Below, one piece after another: positions 15,581-24,179 of a DNA stretch of 64,000 bases. The notes under the pieces were generated by a model, which searched no databases, was not told where the DNA came from, and saw only the letters and a list, made by a program, of their open reading frames with translations. The stretch is from Cryobacterium sp. SO2. Its GTDB lineage: Bacteria > Actinomycetota > Actinomycetes > Actinomycetales > Microbacteriaceae. The position numbers were made by a program, and so were the translations under genes. The stretch's first letter is position 1. Each line of letters starts with the position of its first letter. The stretch spans positions 3,162,001 to 3,226,000 of the forward strand of contig NZ_CP117849.1 of assembly GCF_026151165.2 (NCBI RefSeq), read 5' to 3'.

Positions 15581-16174
15581 CTAGCGCTTGCGGCGGGTCT
15601 TCTTGGCCAGGGCGGCGAGGTCGATCGCGCCGACAGCACGCATCCGCTCGGCACGGGCCGCCGCGTAGCCCGGCTGGTGCGGGTCGATCCGCTGGGCCAG
15701 CAGCCGGGTCGCAAGAGCGTCGTTGACCTCCTGGAGAGCGTCGGTGCGGGCCTGCTCGACGAGGGCGGCGACGCGCTCATCGTCGTCGGCGAGCGCGCGC
15801 AGCCGCTCCGCCACTCGATCGTGCAGGGTGCGCCGGCGGCCGAGGCGGATGACGTCACGGCGTTTGTTCTCGAGCTCCCGGCTTTTGCCGGAGCCGGTGG
15901 TGCGGGAGAGGTAGGAGCCGAGGCGTTCCACCCTGGTGGAATCCTCGTCGTTCTGCCTGGCCACTTCGTGCAGCTCCTGGCGGGCCAGGGCGGCGTACTC
16001 GGCGGGGTCGTAGTCGGCGTGCTCCCGCAGCGCCCCCACGATGATGCGGTTCTTCAGCGCCATCCGCACGGCGGACATGGCGATGAGCATGCCCTCATCG
16101 ACGATGCGGGTGGTGGTGGGCAGAGCGGGCCCCTTGCTGGTGCCTTCATCGGAGTCGTGCGAACCGTTTCCCAC
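15581..16174 (-). CDS. Conserved protein of unknown function, 197 residues
   Basis: No domain recognised. The protein is highly charged and predicted almost entirely helical, with long Arg/Glu-rich segments (LARQELHEVARQNDEDS, LENKRRDVIRLGRRR) and a basic C-terminus ending KKTRRKR. This suggests nucleic-acid or coiled-coil interactions. It begins with GTG at 16174, preceded by CATACT six bases upstream, a weak leaderless pattern; there is no clear ribosome site. It lies 78 bases downstream of the serine hydrolase start and reads the same way as the DUF445 gene. Confidence 0.7.
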   Translation of the reverse strand: MGNGSHDSDEGTSKGPALPTTTRIVDEGMLIAMSAVRMALKNRIIVGALREHADYDPAEYAALARQELHEVARQNDEDSTRVERLGSYLSRTTGSGKSRELENKRRDVIRLGRRRTLHDRVAERLRALADDDERVAALVEQARTDALQEVNDALATRLLAQRIDPHQPGYAAARAERMRAVGAIDLAALAKKTRRKR

Positions 16175-16246
16175 CGCTTAAGTATGGCTCACCTGGGTCA
16201 ACGTTGTCGGGCGCGTCGGCGCATCCGGCCACTTCTGGGCATGCCG

Positions 16247-17557
16247 TCACAGGCCGAACAGCACCACAGCGCCCTGCGCGACAGCGAAGATCAGCAGCCC
16301 GGCCAGCGCGCCGACGACGGTTCCGTTGATGCGGATGAACTGCAAATCCTTGCCCACCTGCAGCTCGATCTTCTCCGTGGTCTCGGCCGGGTCCCAGCGC
16401 TCGACGGTCTCGGTGATCACCCCGGCGATCTCGTGGCGGTACTTCTGCAGCACGTAGCCGGCGGCGTCCGCCAGCCACCGGTCGATGCGGGTGCCCAGCG
16501 ATTCGTCGCCGGAGAGCCGGCCGCCCACATCGAGCACCGTCGAGGTGATGCCTCGGCGCACGGCGCTGTCCGGGTCGGCCAGCGCGATCAGCAGTGATTC
16601 CTTGAGCGACTCCCAGGCGTCGCCGGCGAACTCGCGCAGCTTGGCGTTGTTGACGAGGTCGAGCTTGAGCACCTCCACCCGCTCGATCATGGTGTCGTCG
16701 TGCTGCAGGTCGCTCATCAGCTCGGCCAGGTAGCGGTCGATGGCTTCGCGCAGCGGATGCTCCGGTTCGGCCTGCACGGTCGACACGAACGCGAGAACCT
16801 CGCGGTAGGCCTTGTCGTCGACCATCTCACCGACGAAGCCGGGCAGCCAGCGCGGCAACCGGGTGGACACGGCCTGGCCGAAGGCCTCCGGGTGGCTCTC
16901 CAGCCAGCTCTGCGCCTTGTCCAGCAGCAGGTCGACAGCGGCATGGTGCCGGCCGGACGCCACCAGGTGCTCCCCCAGCCGGCCCAGGCTCTGGCCCCAT
17001 TTCGGCGCCAGCAGGTGTTCCCTGGCGACGCCCTCGAGCAGGTCCTTGATGTCGTCGTCGCTGAGCAGGTCGAGCAGCCCGGAGCCGGCATGCGCGATCT
17101 CGTCGGTGAGCCGTTCGGCGTTCACCGGCTGCACGAGCCAGGCGCCCAGCCGGCGGGAGATGCCGATGGATTCGAGTTTGCCGCGCACGACGGCATCCGA
17201 GAGGAAGTTCGACTCCACGAACTCGCCCAGGCTCGCGCCGATCTCGTCCTTGCGGTTGGCGATGATGTTGGTGTGCGGAATACGCAGCCCGAGCGGATAG
17301 CGGAACAGGGCGGTCACGGCGAACCAGTCGGCGATCGCGCCCACCATGCCGCCCTCGGCGGCGGCGCGCACGTACTCCAGCCACGGGTAGCGGTCTTCCA
17401 GCGCGAAGGACACGGCGAAGATCACGGCCATCGTGAGCAGCAGGCCGAGCGCCAGCCGCTTCATGCCCACGAGCGCGATCCGGCGTGCCTCGTCCGGCGC
17501 GCTGAGCGGGGCCTTCGGGGCGGGCCGGGCGGATGTGGTCAGGGAGGGTGTTGCCAT
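16247..17557 (-). CDS. DUF445 family membrane-anchored protein
   Basis: A 436-residue member of DUF445. Two hydrophobic segments occur near the N-terminus (about residues 33-55, GLLLTMAVIFAVSF, and 65-90, with AAAEGGMVGAIADWFAVTALFR, the family hallmark). A long helical domain with paired FVESNF and similar motifs follows, and a final C-terminal membrane helix (VVGALAGLLIFAVAQ). The protein is thus hairpin-like, with both ends in the membrane. Function is unknown in the family. The ATG at 17557 is preferred because the upstream extension is low-complexity. It lies 71 bases downstream of galM. Confidence 0.88.
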   Translation of the reverse strand: MATPSLTTSARPAPKAPLSAPDEARRIALVGMKRLALGLLLTMAVIFAVSFALEDRYPWLEYVRAAAEGGMVGAIADWFAVTALFRYPLGLRIPHTNIIANRKDEIGASLGEFVESNFLSDAVVRGKLESIGISRRLGAWLVQPVNAERLTDEIAHAGSGLLDLLSDDDIKDLLEGVAREHLLAPKWGQSLGRLGEHLVASGRHHAAVDLLLDKAQSWLESHPEAFGQAVSTRLPRWLPGFVGEMVDDKAYREVLAFVSTVQAEPEHPLREAIDRYLAELMSDLQHDDTMIERVEVLKLDLVNNAKLREFAGDAWESLKESLLIALADPDSAVRRGITSTVLDVGGRLSGDESLGTRIDRWLADAAGYVLQKYRHEIAGVITETVERWDPAETTEKIELQVGKDLQFIRINGTVVGALAGLLIFAVAQGAVVLFGL

Positions 17558-17627
17558 GGGTCTGGTCGTTCCTCGTCGGGTGGGAGCGCGCCGGGTTGGG
17601 CGCTCCCGCCACCCTAGGCCGGGTGGC

Positions 17628-18578
17628 TCACGCGGCAAAACCCGTCGGGGTGATTCCCCAGCGAACAACCCATTCCTCGCCGGGCGCCAGCCAACGCAGG
17701 CCCTGGCCGGAGTTGAAGGCATCCGCCGGCGCCGTCATCGGTTCGATCGCGACGGCCTGGCCCCGCTTTACCTCCCCGGCGGAACGCACCGGGAAGATGC
17801 GCGGGGTGAACACCTGCACGTAGGCCATGTTCTCGTCGCCCCACAGGGTAACTCTCCGGCCGTCCGGCGCGGTGAGGGAGTGCTCGCCGACGCCGCCAGT
17901 GACGACCACCCCGCCGAAACCGTCGTCGAGGTCGAGGTCGCCCACCCGGGCGCCGGCGCGCAGGTCGAAGCGGGTGCCGTCGACGGGCGTGACGCCCACC
18001 GGGTTCAGCCTGGAGTCGACGTCGATGTGGGTGCCGGCGTTCAGCCGCAGCAGCAGGTCGCCCGTGGGCACATCGCCGATCTTGAGGTAGGGGTGGGTGC
18101 CAAGCGCCACCGGGGCGGCCGCGCCGCCCACGTTGCGGATGCCGTGGGTGACGGCCAGGCCGTCGGCGGTGAGCGTGTAGGTGACGGTGGTGTCGAGCTG
18201 GTAGGGGTAGCCGGTCTGCGGGTAGACCGTGGCGGCCAGCGTGACCTCGTTGGCGGTCTGCGTGACCAGCCGGTAGGCGGTGACGGCGAGCAGGCCGTGG
18301 ATGGCGTTCCCCTGGGCCGGTTCCGTGATCGCCAGCTGGTGCCGGGTGCCGTCGTGCGTCCAGACCCCGTCGCGGATGCGGTTGGGCCACGGGGCGAGCA
18401 CGATGCCCGCGCCGAGCGGGGGCACCGAGGACGCCGCGAAGCCCTCGACCAGGTCTATGCCGTTCAGCGCATATTCGCGCAGGCCCGCGGCGACCTCGGT
18501 GATGGTGGCGGTAGCCGGTCCCTGAGTGGTCGGGGCGGTGAGCACGTACTGGGTTCCGGTGGCTGCGGGCAGCGGCAT
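17628..18578 (-). CDS. galM: Aldose 1-epimerase (mutarotase)
   Basis: Interconverts beta- and alpha-aldoses, supplying alpha-D-galactose to galactokinase. The 316-residue protein carries the family's WPNRIRDG near residue 67, IHGLL with a catalytic-type His near residue 92, THPYLKIGD with the second conserved His, and a late FTPR..P segment followed by AIEPMTAPADAFNSG with the conserved Glu. It follows the DeoR-type regulator by 14 bases in one operon. The divergent galT-galK operon completes a Leloir pathway, lacking only UDP-glucose 4-epimerase (galE), which is not in the window. Confidence 0.92.
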   Translation of the reverse strand: MPLPAATGTQYVLTAPTTQGPATATITEVAAGLREYALNGIDLVEGFAASSVPPLGAGIVLAPWPNRIRDGVWTHDGTRHQLAITEPAQGNAIHGLLAVTAYRLVTQTANEVTLAATVYPQTGYPYQLDTTVTYTLTADGLAVTHGIRNVGGAAAPVALGTHPYLKIGDVPTGDLLLRLNAGTHIDVDSRLNPVGVTPVDGTRFDLRAGARVGDLDLDDGFGGVVVTGGVGEHSLTAPDGRRVTLWGDENMAYVQVFTPRIFPVRSAGEVKRGQAVAIEPMTAPADAFNSGQGLRWLAPGEEWVVRWGITPTGFAA

Positions 18579-18592
18579 GGTGGTCTTTCGGG

Positions 18593-19420
18593 TCAGTGGG
18601 GCTGGAGCACGGCGAGGCCGGCGTCGAGGAGCGGAGCGAGGGCGAGGGGGTCGGCCGCCGCATCCGTCACCAGGGTGTCGAAGGCGGCGAGCGGGCCGAT
18701 CCGGCCCAGGTGCACCTGCCCCAGTTTGGCACCGTCGGCCACGACGATCGCACGCGCCGCGGCGGCGAGCATGAGGGTCTTCACGCCGGCCTCCGGCAGG
18801 TTGATGTTGGTGACGCCGCCGTCGGCGTCGACGCCGTTGCACCCGATGAAGGCCAGGTCGGCGTGCACCTGACTCAGCACGGTCGCGGCGAGGGGGTCGA
18901 CGAGGGAGTGCTGCAACGGGCGGAGGGAGCCACCCGTGACGATCACGGTGAACCGCGGGATGGCCGGTTCGAGGGCCAGGGCGATACTCAGGCCGTTCGT
19001 GATCACCACCACATCGGTGAGATCGGTGCGGGCCACCAGCGCGCGCGCGATGGCCAGGGTGGTGGTGCCCACATCGAGGATGACGCTCTGGCCGCTGGCG
19101 ACGAGGGACGCGGCGAGCTCGCCGATCTGCTGCTTGGGGATGACGGAGGAGGCGAGGGCCTCCTCGAAGGAGAACTCCCGGTCGGGCCGGGTCGTGGTGG
19201 GACGTCCGGCCGGCACGGCGCCGCCGTGGATACGCATCAGCACGCCGGTGCTCTCGAGCTGATCGAGGTCGGCACGGGCGGTGACGCCGGAGACACCGAA
19301 GGTGTCGCTCAGCTCGCTGACCCGCACGAAGCCACGTTCATCGACGAGCCGCTGGATCTGCTCCCGGCGCTGGTGCGCGGGCAGCGCATCCCGGTCGGTC
19401 GGATGTTCGGCTGAGGCCAT
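18593..19420 (-). CDS. DeoR/GlpR-family sugar-responsive repressor
   Basis: A 275-residue DeoR-type regulator: N-terminal winged helix (RREQIQRLVDERGFVRVSEL, with SELSDTFGVSGVTARADLDQL as the recognition part), then a sugar-phosphate-binding DeoRC domain with VILDVGTTTLAIARAL, a VITNGLSIALAL segment and ADLAFIGCNGVD. It sits between galM and the divergent galT-galK operon, so it very probably controls galactose catabolism, releasing DNA when a phosphorylated sugar binds. The 85-base divergent gap contains an inverted repeat that could be its operator. Confidence 0.9.
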   Translation of the reverse strand: MASAEHPTDRDALPAHQRREQIQRLVDERGFVRVSELSDTFGVSGVTARADLDQLESTGVLMRIHGGAVPAGRPTTTRPDREFSFEEALASSVIPKQQIGELAASLVASGQSVILDVGTTTLAIARALVARTDLTDVVVITNGLSIALALEPAIPRFTVIVTGGSLRPLQHSLVDPLAATVLSQVHADLAFIGCNGVDADGGVTNINLPEAGVKTLMLAAAARAIVVADGAKLGQVHLGRIGPLAAFDTLVTDAAADPLALAPLLDAGLAVLQPH

Positions 19421-19455
19421 GCCCCAATCTTCACTCACTTTGTCTAACTTTTCAA

Positions 19456-19476
19456 TACGAAAGAGCTGGTTTCGCA
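19456..19476. promoter_or_regulatory. Candidate DeoR operator for galT-galK and deoR-galM
   Basis: TACGAAA (19456-19462) and TTTCGCA (19470-19476) form an inverted repeat with one mismatch and a seven-base spacer. It lies in the divergent promoter region, upstream of a TAGCGT -10-like hexamer at 19490-19495. Confidence 0.5.
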
Positions 19477-19505
19477 TACGCAAATCGACTAGCGTTGATC
19501 CCGCC

Positions 19506-20702
19506 ATGACCCACATCGACAACACCACCCCAGACTTCGTCGCCGACGCCGGCATCACGCGTCACCCGCACACGCTGGCCGATGGCCGCGACCTCATCTA
19601 CTTCGATGACCCCGACACCACCCTGTCGCCCGAGCGCGCACCCGACCTGCGCGACCTGGGCCCGCGCCCGCCGACCGCGCGCATGCGCCAGGACCCGCTC
19701 AGCGGCGAGTGGGTCTCCATCGCCGCAGCCCGGCAGAACCGGGTCTTCCTGCCGCCGGCGCACCTCGACCCGCTCGCGCCGTCCACGCCGGAGAACCCGT
19801 CGGAGGTGCCCAGCAACTACGACGTTGCCGTGTTCGAGAACAAGTCGCCCTCGTTCGGGCCGCTGCTCACCGACGACGACGCGCCCACCGGCCTCGACGA
19901 CCTGCGCACGATCGGTCTGGGGCGCATCCGCACCTCGGTCGGCCGCTGCGAGGTCGTCTGCTTCAGCCCGGCCACCGAAGGTTCATTCGGCAGCCTGTCG
20001 GTCACCCGCGCCCGCACCGTGATCGAGGCCTGGGCGGAGCGCACCCACGCGCTCTCCCAGATGCCCGGCATCGAGCAGGTGTTCCCGTTCGAGAACCGCG
20101 GCGAGGCCATCGGCGTCACGCTGCACCACCCGCACGGCCAGATCTACTCCTACCCGTATGTCACCCCGCGCACCCAGCGGCTGATCGACTCGATCGAGAG
20201 CTACGGCCCCACCCTGTTCGCCGACATCCTGGCCAGCGAGCAGGCCGGCGACCGGGTCATCCTGCGCGGTGAGCACTGGACCGCGTTCGTGCCGTTCGCG
20301 GCCCGCTGGCCCGTCGAGGTGCACATGCTGCCGCACCGGCACGTGGCCGACTTCGCCGGCACCACCCTGGCCGAACGCGACGAGCTCGCGGTGTTGTACC
20401 GCCGGCTGCTGCGCGGCATCGACCAGCTCTACTCCACGCCCACCCCGTACATCGGCGCCTGGCACCAGGCGCCGGTGCACGCGCACCGCGACACCATCCG
20501 GCTGATGCTGCAGCTCACCAGCCCGCGCCGGGCCGAGGACAAACTGAAGTTCCTGGCCGGCTCCGAGGCCGCCATGGGCGCCTGGATCGGCGACGTCACG
20601 CCCGAGCAGGCGGCCGACAACATCCGTGCCGCGATCGCACGCTCGGACGCCGCCGACGCGGCCGCAACACCCACCAGCACCACCGGAGAGGCCCACTCGT
20701 GA
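19506..20702 (+). CDS. galT: Galactose-1-phosphate uridylyltransferase
   Basis: Exchanges UMP between UDP-glucose and galactose-1-phosphate in the Leloir pathway. The 398-residue protein has the uridylylated active-site HxH motif in LHHPHGQIYSYP near residue 205, the N-terminal PLSGEWVSIAA and a C-terminal IGAWHQAPVH. The ATG at 19506 is ten bases after TAGCGT, so the 5' leader is at most a few bases. The stop overlaps galK as GTGA. Confidence 0.96.
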   Translation: MTHIDNTTPDFVADAGITRHPHTLADGRDLIYFDDPDTTLSPERAPDLRDLGPRPPTARMRQDPLSGEWVSIAAARQNRVFLPPAHLDPLAPSTPENPSEVPSNYDVAVFENKSPSFGPLLTDDDAPTGLDDLRTIGLGRIRTSVGRCEVVCFSPATEGSFGSLSVTRARTVIEAWAERTHALSQMPGIEQVFPFENRGEAIGVTLHHPHGQIYSYPYVTPRTQRLIDSIESYGPTLFADILASEQAGDRVILRGEHWTAFVPFAARWPVEVHMLPHRHVADFAGTTLAERDELAVLYRRLLRGIDQLYSTPTPYIGAWHQAPVHAHRDTIRLMLQLTSPRRAEDKLKFLAGSEAAMGAWIGDVTPEQAADNIRAAIARSDAADAAATPTSTTGEAHS

Positions 20703-21859
20703 ACGACCAGACCCAGAGCACCACGAGCGGATTCCGCGACCGGTTCGACCGCGAGCCCGCCGGCCTGTGGTTCGGCCCCGGCCGGGTCAACCTGATCGGC
20801 GAGCACACCGACTACAACGACGGCTTCGTCTTCCCGTTCGCGATCAACCGCCGCGCCGTCGTGGCACTCGCCCTGCGCGACGACCGGATGCTGCGGGTCG
20901 CCAGCTCGTTCACCGACGAGGTCGTGGAGATCTCCCTCGACGAGCTCTCCCCCGAGACCGTGTCCGGCTGGTCGGCGTATCCGCTGGGCGTGGCCTGGGC
21001 GCTGGGCGAGAAAGGCGCAGATCTGTCGGCAGTGGCCGGCTTCGACGCGTTCATCGACTCCGATGTGCCGATCGGCGCCGGGCTCTCCTCCTCGGCCGCG
21101 ATCGAGTGCGCCACCGCCGTGGCCCTCGACGAGGTCTGGAACCTCGGCTTCGACAAGCAGGTGCTCGTGCGCGTGGGCCAGCTGGCCGAGAACAAGGTCG
21201 TGGGCGCGCCCACCGGCATCCTCGACCAGTCGGCGTCGCTGCTCGGCCAGACCGACTCTGCTGTGTTCCTGGACTGCCGCAGCTTCGAGTCCGAAGTCAT
21301 CCCGCTCGGTTTCGACGCCGCAGGCCTCGAGCTGCTCGTGATCGACACCAAGGTGAGCCACGCGCACGCCACCGGCGGCTACGCCGACCGGCGCGCCTCC
21401 TGCGAGACGGGCGCCGCCCTGATGGGCGTGGGGTCGCTGCGCGACCTCACCGTGGACGACCTGCCCCGGGCCACCGAGGTGCTCGACGACGAGACCTTCC
21501 GCCGAGTGCGGCACATCATCACCGAGAACCAGCGGGTGCTCGACACTGTGCGGGTGCTGCGCGACGAGGGCCCCAGCGCCATCGGTTCGCTGCTGGATGC
21601 GTCGCACACCTCGATGCGCGACGACTTCGAGATCTCGGTCGCCGAGCTCGACCTCGCGGTTGAGGCGGCCCGCGCGGCCGGCGCCCTCGGCGCCCGCATG
21701 ACCGGCGGCGGCTTCGGCGGCTCGGCCATCGCGCTCACTCCGCACGCGCTCATCCCCGCCGTGCAGCACGCCGTGGCGGATGCCTTCGCGGCCGCCGGCT
21801 ACACGGCACCCGACATGTTCGTGGTGCGTGCCGCGGCCGGGGCGGCCCGCCTCTCCTAA
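20699..21859 (+). CDS. galK: Galactokinase
   Basis: Phosphorylates alpha-D-galactose at C1 with ATP. The 386-residue GHMP kinase shows the galactokinase signature GRVNLIGEHTDYNDGFVFP near residue 25, the ATP-loop VPIGAGLSSSAAIE near residue 122, the Asp in PTGILDQSASL, and the C-terminal GARMTGGGFGGSAIAL motif. It begins with GTG inside the galT stop (four-base overlap), indicating coupled translation. The operon ends at a long hairpin shared with the convergent ybaK gene. Confidence 0.97.
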   Translation: MNDQTQSTTSGFRDRFDREPAGLWFGPGRVNLIGEHTDYNDGFVFPFAINRRAVVALALRDDRMLRVASSFTDEVVEISLDELSPETVSGWSAYPLGVAWALGEKGADLSAVAGFDAFIDSDVPIGAGLSSSAAIECATAVALDEVWNLGFDKQVLVRVGQLAENKVVGAPTGILDQSASLLGQTDSAVFLDCRSFESEVIPLGFDAAGLELLVIDTKVSHAHATGGYADRRASCETGAALMGVGSLRDLTVDDLPRATEVLDDETFRRVRHIITENQRVLDTVRVLRDEGPSAIGSLLDASHTSMRDDFEISVAELDLAVEAARAAGALGARMTGGGFGGSAIALTPHALIPAVQHAVADAFAAAGYTAPDMFVVRAAAGAARLS

Positions 21860-21876
21860 GGGTTCCGGCGTCCGGT

Positions 21877-21931
21877 GAGTTGCGGACTTCCGGCCTTCGT
21901 TCCCACAACGAAGGCGGGATCTCCGCAACTC
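21877..21931. terminator. Bidirectional hairpin between galK and ybaK
   Basis: GAGTTGCGGA and TCCGCAACTC form the outer arms and GCCTTCGTT / AACGAAGGC the inner arms, around CCCA. The stem touches the ybaK stop codon. It resembles the other intergenic palindromes in shape but has a distinct sequence. Confidence 0.7.
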
Positions 21932-22427
21932 AACGCGCGGATGGGTCGACCTCAGGGACCACCGGAGACGCCGTTCCGCCGGTGAGGCGCAGGAGCTCGG
22001 CGAACGAGGTCGGGAACACCGTGTGGGCGTGGCCGGCAGCGGCCCAGACCACGGGGTAGCCCGCGAGGTCCTCATCGACCAGCGTGCGAATCGGTGCCGG
22101 ATGCCCGAGAGGTGCGACCCCGCCGATCACCTGCCCAGTGGCCTCCTTGACGAGGTCTTTGGAGGCACGCCCGATGGTGCCGCCAAGCCGCTCCCCTAGC
22201 CAGGCCGTGTCCACCCGGTGTGCGCCGGAGGTGAGCACCAGCAGCGGGGTGCCGTCGAGGGTGAAGACCAGCGAGTTCGCAATCGCGCCCACCTCGATGC
22301 CCAGGGCAGCCGCAGCCGCGACCGCGGTCGTGGCAGCATCGTCGAACCAGCGGATCTCGGGGTCGAGCCCCTGCGCGTTCAGTGCACGCCGCACTCTGTC
22401 GACGGCCGGATGCGCGGTGTTCACCAT
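21930..22427 (-). CDS. YbaK/EbsC-type aminoacyl-tRNA deacylase
   Basis: A 165-residue member of the YbaK/ProX family that hydrolyses mischarged aminoacyl-tRNA (typically Cys- or Ala-tRNA-Pro) in trans. Family features are the conserved Lys in RASKDLVKEATGQVIGGVAPLGH (residues about 85-107, the GxVxPxG pattern) and VWAAAGHAHTVFPTSFAELLRLTG near the end. The ATG at 22427 is preferred to a TTG six bases earlier because TAGGAT stands exactly six bases before it. The YbaK subgroup specificity is not certain. Confidence 0.9.
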   Translation of the reverse strand: MVNTAHPAVDRVRRALNAQGLDPEIRWFDDAATTAVAAAAALGIEVGAIANSLVFTLDGTPLLVLTSGAHRVDTAWLGERLGGTIGRASKDLVKEATGQVIGGVAPLGHPAPIRTLVDEDLAGYPVVWAAAGHAHTVFPTSFAELLRLTGGTASPVVPEVDPSAR

Positions 22428-22433
22428 CCCCAA

Positions 22434-22439
22434 ATCCTA
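22434..22439 (-). promoter_or_regulatory. Leaderless -10 element of ybaK
   Basis: TAGGAT on the minus strand, six bases before the ATG at 22427; it settles the choice of start codon. Confidence 0.6.
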
Positions 22440-22444
22440 GAGCC

Positions 22445-22506
22445 CGCGAACCGTGAGTTGGGCCCCGAAACCGCGACCTTTTTTGGGGCTCAGGTCACGG
22501 CTCGCG
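22445..22506. repeat. Palindrome family B, copy 1
   Basis: CGCGAACCGTGAG ... TCACGGCTCGCG outer arms around a GGCCCCGAAA / TTTTGGGGCT inner stem. It lies between the divergent ybaK and carbonic anhydrase genes; its right arm falls where the carbonic anhydrase -35 region should be. Confidence 0.85.
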
Positions 22507-22519
22507 AGACGCGGATGCG

Positions 22520-22525
22520 TAGGGT
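22520..22525 (+). promoter_or_regulatory. Leaderless -10 element of the gamma carbonic anhydrase gene
   Basis: TAGGGT, six bases before the ATG at 22532, just right of palindrome B1. Confidence 0.6.
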
Positions 22526-22531
22526 GGACCC

Positions 22532-23071
22532 ATGACCGCCGACAGCGCTGCCCGCCTCATCGTCCTGCCCGACCGACCGGGGCCGCAGGTGGCCGAGACT
22601 GCGTTCGTCGCCGCCGGCGCCGTGCTGGTGGGCAACGTGAGCCTCGCCGAACATGCGAGCGTCTGGTACAACGCGGTCCTGCGCGCCGAGGCCGAGCCCA
22701 TCCGCATCGGCGCCGGCTCGAACCTGCAGGACAATGTCTCCTGCCACGTCGACGACGGTTTCCCGCTGATCGTCGGCCGCGATGTGTCGGTGGGCCACGG
22801 CGCGGTGCTGCACGGCTGCACGGTCGAGGACGGTGCGCTGATCGGCATGGCCGCCACGGTGCTCAACGGGGCCGTGATCGGCGCCGGGTCACTCGTGGCC
22901 GCCGGTGCCGTGGTGCTCGAGGGCACCATCGTGCCGCCGGGCTCCCTCGTGGCCGGCGTGCCGGCCAAGGTGCGCCGGGAGCTCACGCCCGCGGAGATCG
23001 ACGGCATCCGCCACAACGCCGAAGCGTATCTGGGTCACGCGGCCCTACACCGCCTCGCGACCCGTGAGTAA
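22532..23071 (+). CDS. Gamma carbonic anhydrase family protein
   Basis: A 179-residue left-handed beta-helix protein of the gamma-CA/YrdA group. Such enzymes form trimers with zinc at subunit interfaces and hydrate CO2, though many family members have no proven activity. Zinc-ligand His residues are visible in NVSCHVDDG near residue 71 and SVGHGAVLHGC near residues 87-92. Arg and Gln of the active site appear in NAVLRAEAEPI and SNLQDN. The last codons and the TAA stop lie inside palindrome B2. The gene forms its own transcription unit bracketed by two family B palindromes. Confidence 0.9.
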   Translation: MTADSAARLIVLPDRPGPQVAETAFVAAGAVLVGNVSLAEHASVWYNAVLRAEAEPIRIGAGSNLQDNVSCHVDDGFPLIVGRDVSVGHGAVLHGCTVEDGALIGMAATVLNGAVIGAGSLVAAGAVVLEGTIVPPGSLVAGVPAKVRRELTPAEIDGIRHNAEAYLGHAALHRLATRE

Positions 23072-23116
23072 AGCCCCGAAACCCTCGGGTTTTCGGGGCC
23101 GAACTCACGGCTCGCG
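23056..23116. repeat. Palindrome family B, copy 2
   Basis: Arms CGCGACCCGTGAGT ... AACTCACGGCTCGCG around AAGCCCCGAAACCC / GGGTTTTCGGGGC. It begins inside the carbonic anhydrase reading frame and supplies its stop codon, then ends ten bases before the convergent folD stop. It probably also serves as a two-way terminator. Confidence 0.9.
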
Positions 23117-23125
23117 GAACGAGGA

Positions 23126-24010
23126 CTAGGGCTTGAGGAGGCGCTCGGAGGCCTTGACCACGTTGGCCAGCAGCATCGCACGCGTCATCGGGCCCACGCC
23201 GCGCGGGTTCGGGGACAGGTATCCGGCCACGGCGGCGACGTCGGGGTGCACGTCGCCGGTGAGAACGCCCTTGCCGGTCTCCGGGTTCTGCACCCGGGTG
23301 ATGCCCACGTCGAGCACGGCGGCGCCGGGCTTGATCCAGTCGGCCTGCACCAAGTGCGGCACGCCAACGGCGGCCACGACGATGTCGGCACGGCGCACCT
23401 CGGCGGCCAGGTCGACGGTGCGGGAGTGGGTGAGGGTGACAGTGGCGTCCAGGCCCTTACGGGTGAAGAGCAGGCCCAGCGGACGGCCCACAGTGAGGCC
23501 GCGGCCGATGACCACCACGTTCTTGCCGGCGATCGGCACGTCGTAGCGGCGCAGGAGCTCCACGATGCCGGCCGGGGTGCAGGGCAGCGGCGAGGTGAGT
23601 TCACCCTCGATGCCGAGCACCAGGCGGCCCAGGTTGGTGGGGTGCAGGCCGTCGGCGTCCTTGGCCGGGTCCATCAGCTCGAGCATGGCGTTCTCGTTGT
23701 GCCCAACGGGCAGCGGCAGCTGGATGATGTAGCCGGTGACCTCGCGGGCGGCGTTGAGGTCGGCAATCGCGGCGCGCACATCCGCCGTGGTGGCGGAGCC
23801 GGGCAGGTCGATACGGATCGACTCGATGCCCACCTCGGCGCAGTCGCGGTGTTTGCCGGCCACGTAGGACAACGAGCCCGGGTCGGCGCCGACGAGCAGG
23901 GTGCCGAGCCCGGGCACGATGCCTTGCGCAGCCAGCGCGCGCACGCGCTCGGTGAGTTCGAGCTTGACCTGGGTCGCGGTCGCGACGCCGTCGAGGGTGA
24001 GTGCGGTCAT
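23126..24010 (-). CDS. folD: Bifunctional methylenetetrahydrofolate dehydrogenase/cyclohydrolase
   Basis: Converts 5,10-methylene-THF to 10-formyl-THF using NADP+, linking serine-derived carbon to purine synthesis. The 294-residue protein has the substrate motif SYVAGKHRDCAEVGI with the catalytic-type Lys near residue 54, QLPLPVGHNE, the DADGLHPTNLGRL stretch, the dinucleotide-binding VVIGRGLTVGRPLGLL near residue 165, and the C-terminal PNPRGVGPMTRAML. It lies 169 bases downstream of glyA, whose product makes its substrate. A strong hairpin separates them. Confidence 0.97.
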   Translation of the reverse strand: MTALTLDGVATATQVKLELTERVRALAAQGIVPGLGTLLVGADPGSLSYVAGKHRDCAEVGIESIRIDLPGSATTADVRAAIADLNAAREVTGYIIQLPLPVGHNENAMLELMDPAKDADGLHPTNLGRLVLGIEGELTSPLPCTPAGIVELLRRYDVPIAGKNVVVIGRGLTVGRPLGLLFTRKGLDATVTLTHSRTVDLAAEVRRADIVVAAVGVPHLVQADWIKPGAAVLDVGITRVQNPETGKGVLTGDVHPDVAAVAGYLSPNPRGVGPMTRAMLLANVVKASERLLKP

Positions 24011-24112
24011 GCGAAATCCGATCTGTTGGTTATCTGCGCGCACGCCCCAGCCTGGGGCCACGCGCCAATCTGGCGAGCCAGCGCCGGGCCCGAGAACGGG
24101 GGCGGCGCGACA

Positions 24113-24177
24113 CTGCCGGGTGCGGGTGGTGACGGATGCGTGCACGCGCGTGCTCAGCATCCGCCACCACCCGGCAG
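24113..24177 (-). terminator. Long hairpin after glyA
   Basis: CTGCCGGGTG and GGTGGTGACGGATGC on one side face GCATCCGCCACCACCCGGCAG-like sequence on the other, around a GTGCACGCGCGTGC loop that is itself palindromic. It ends three bases from the glyA stop. There is no U-run, so termination may be partial. Confidence 0.65.
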
Positions 24178-24179
24178 GC

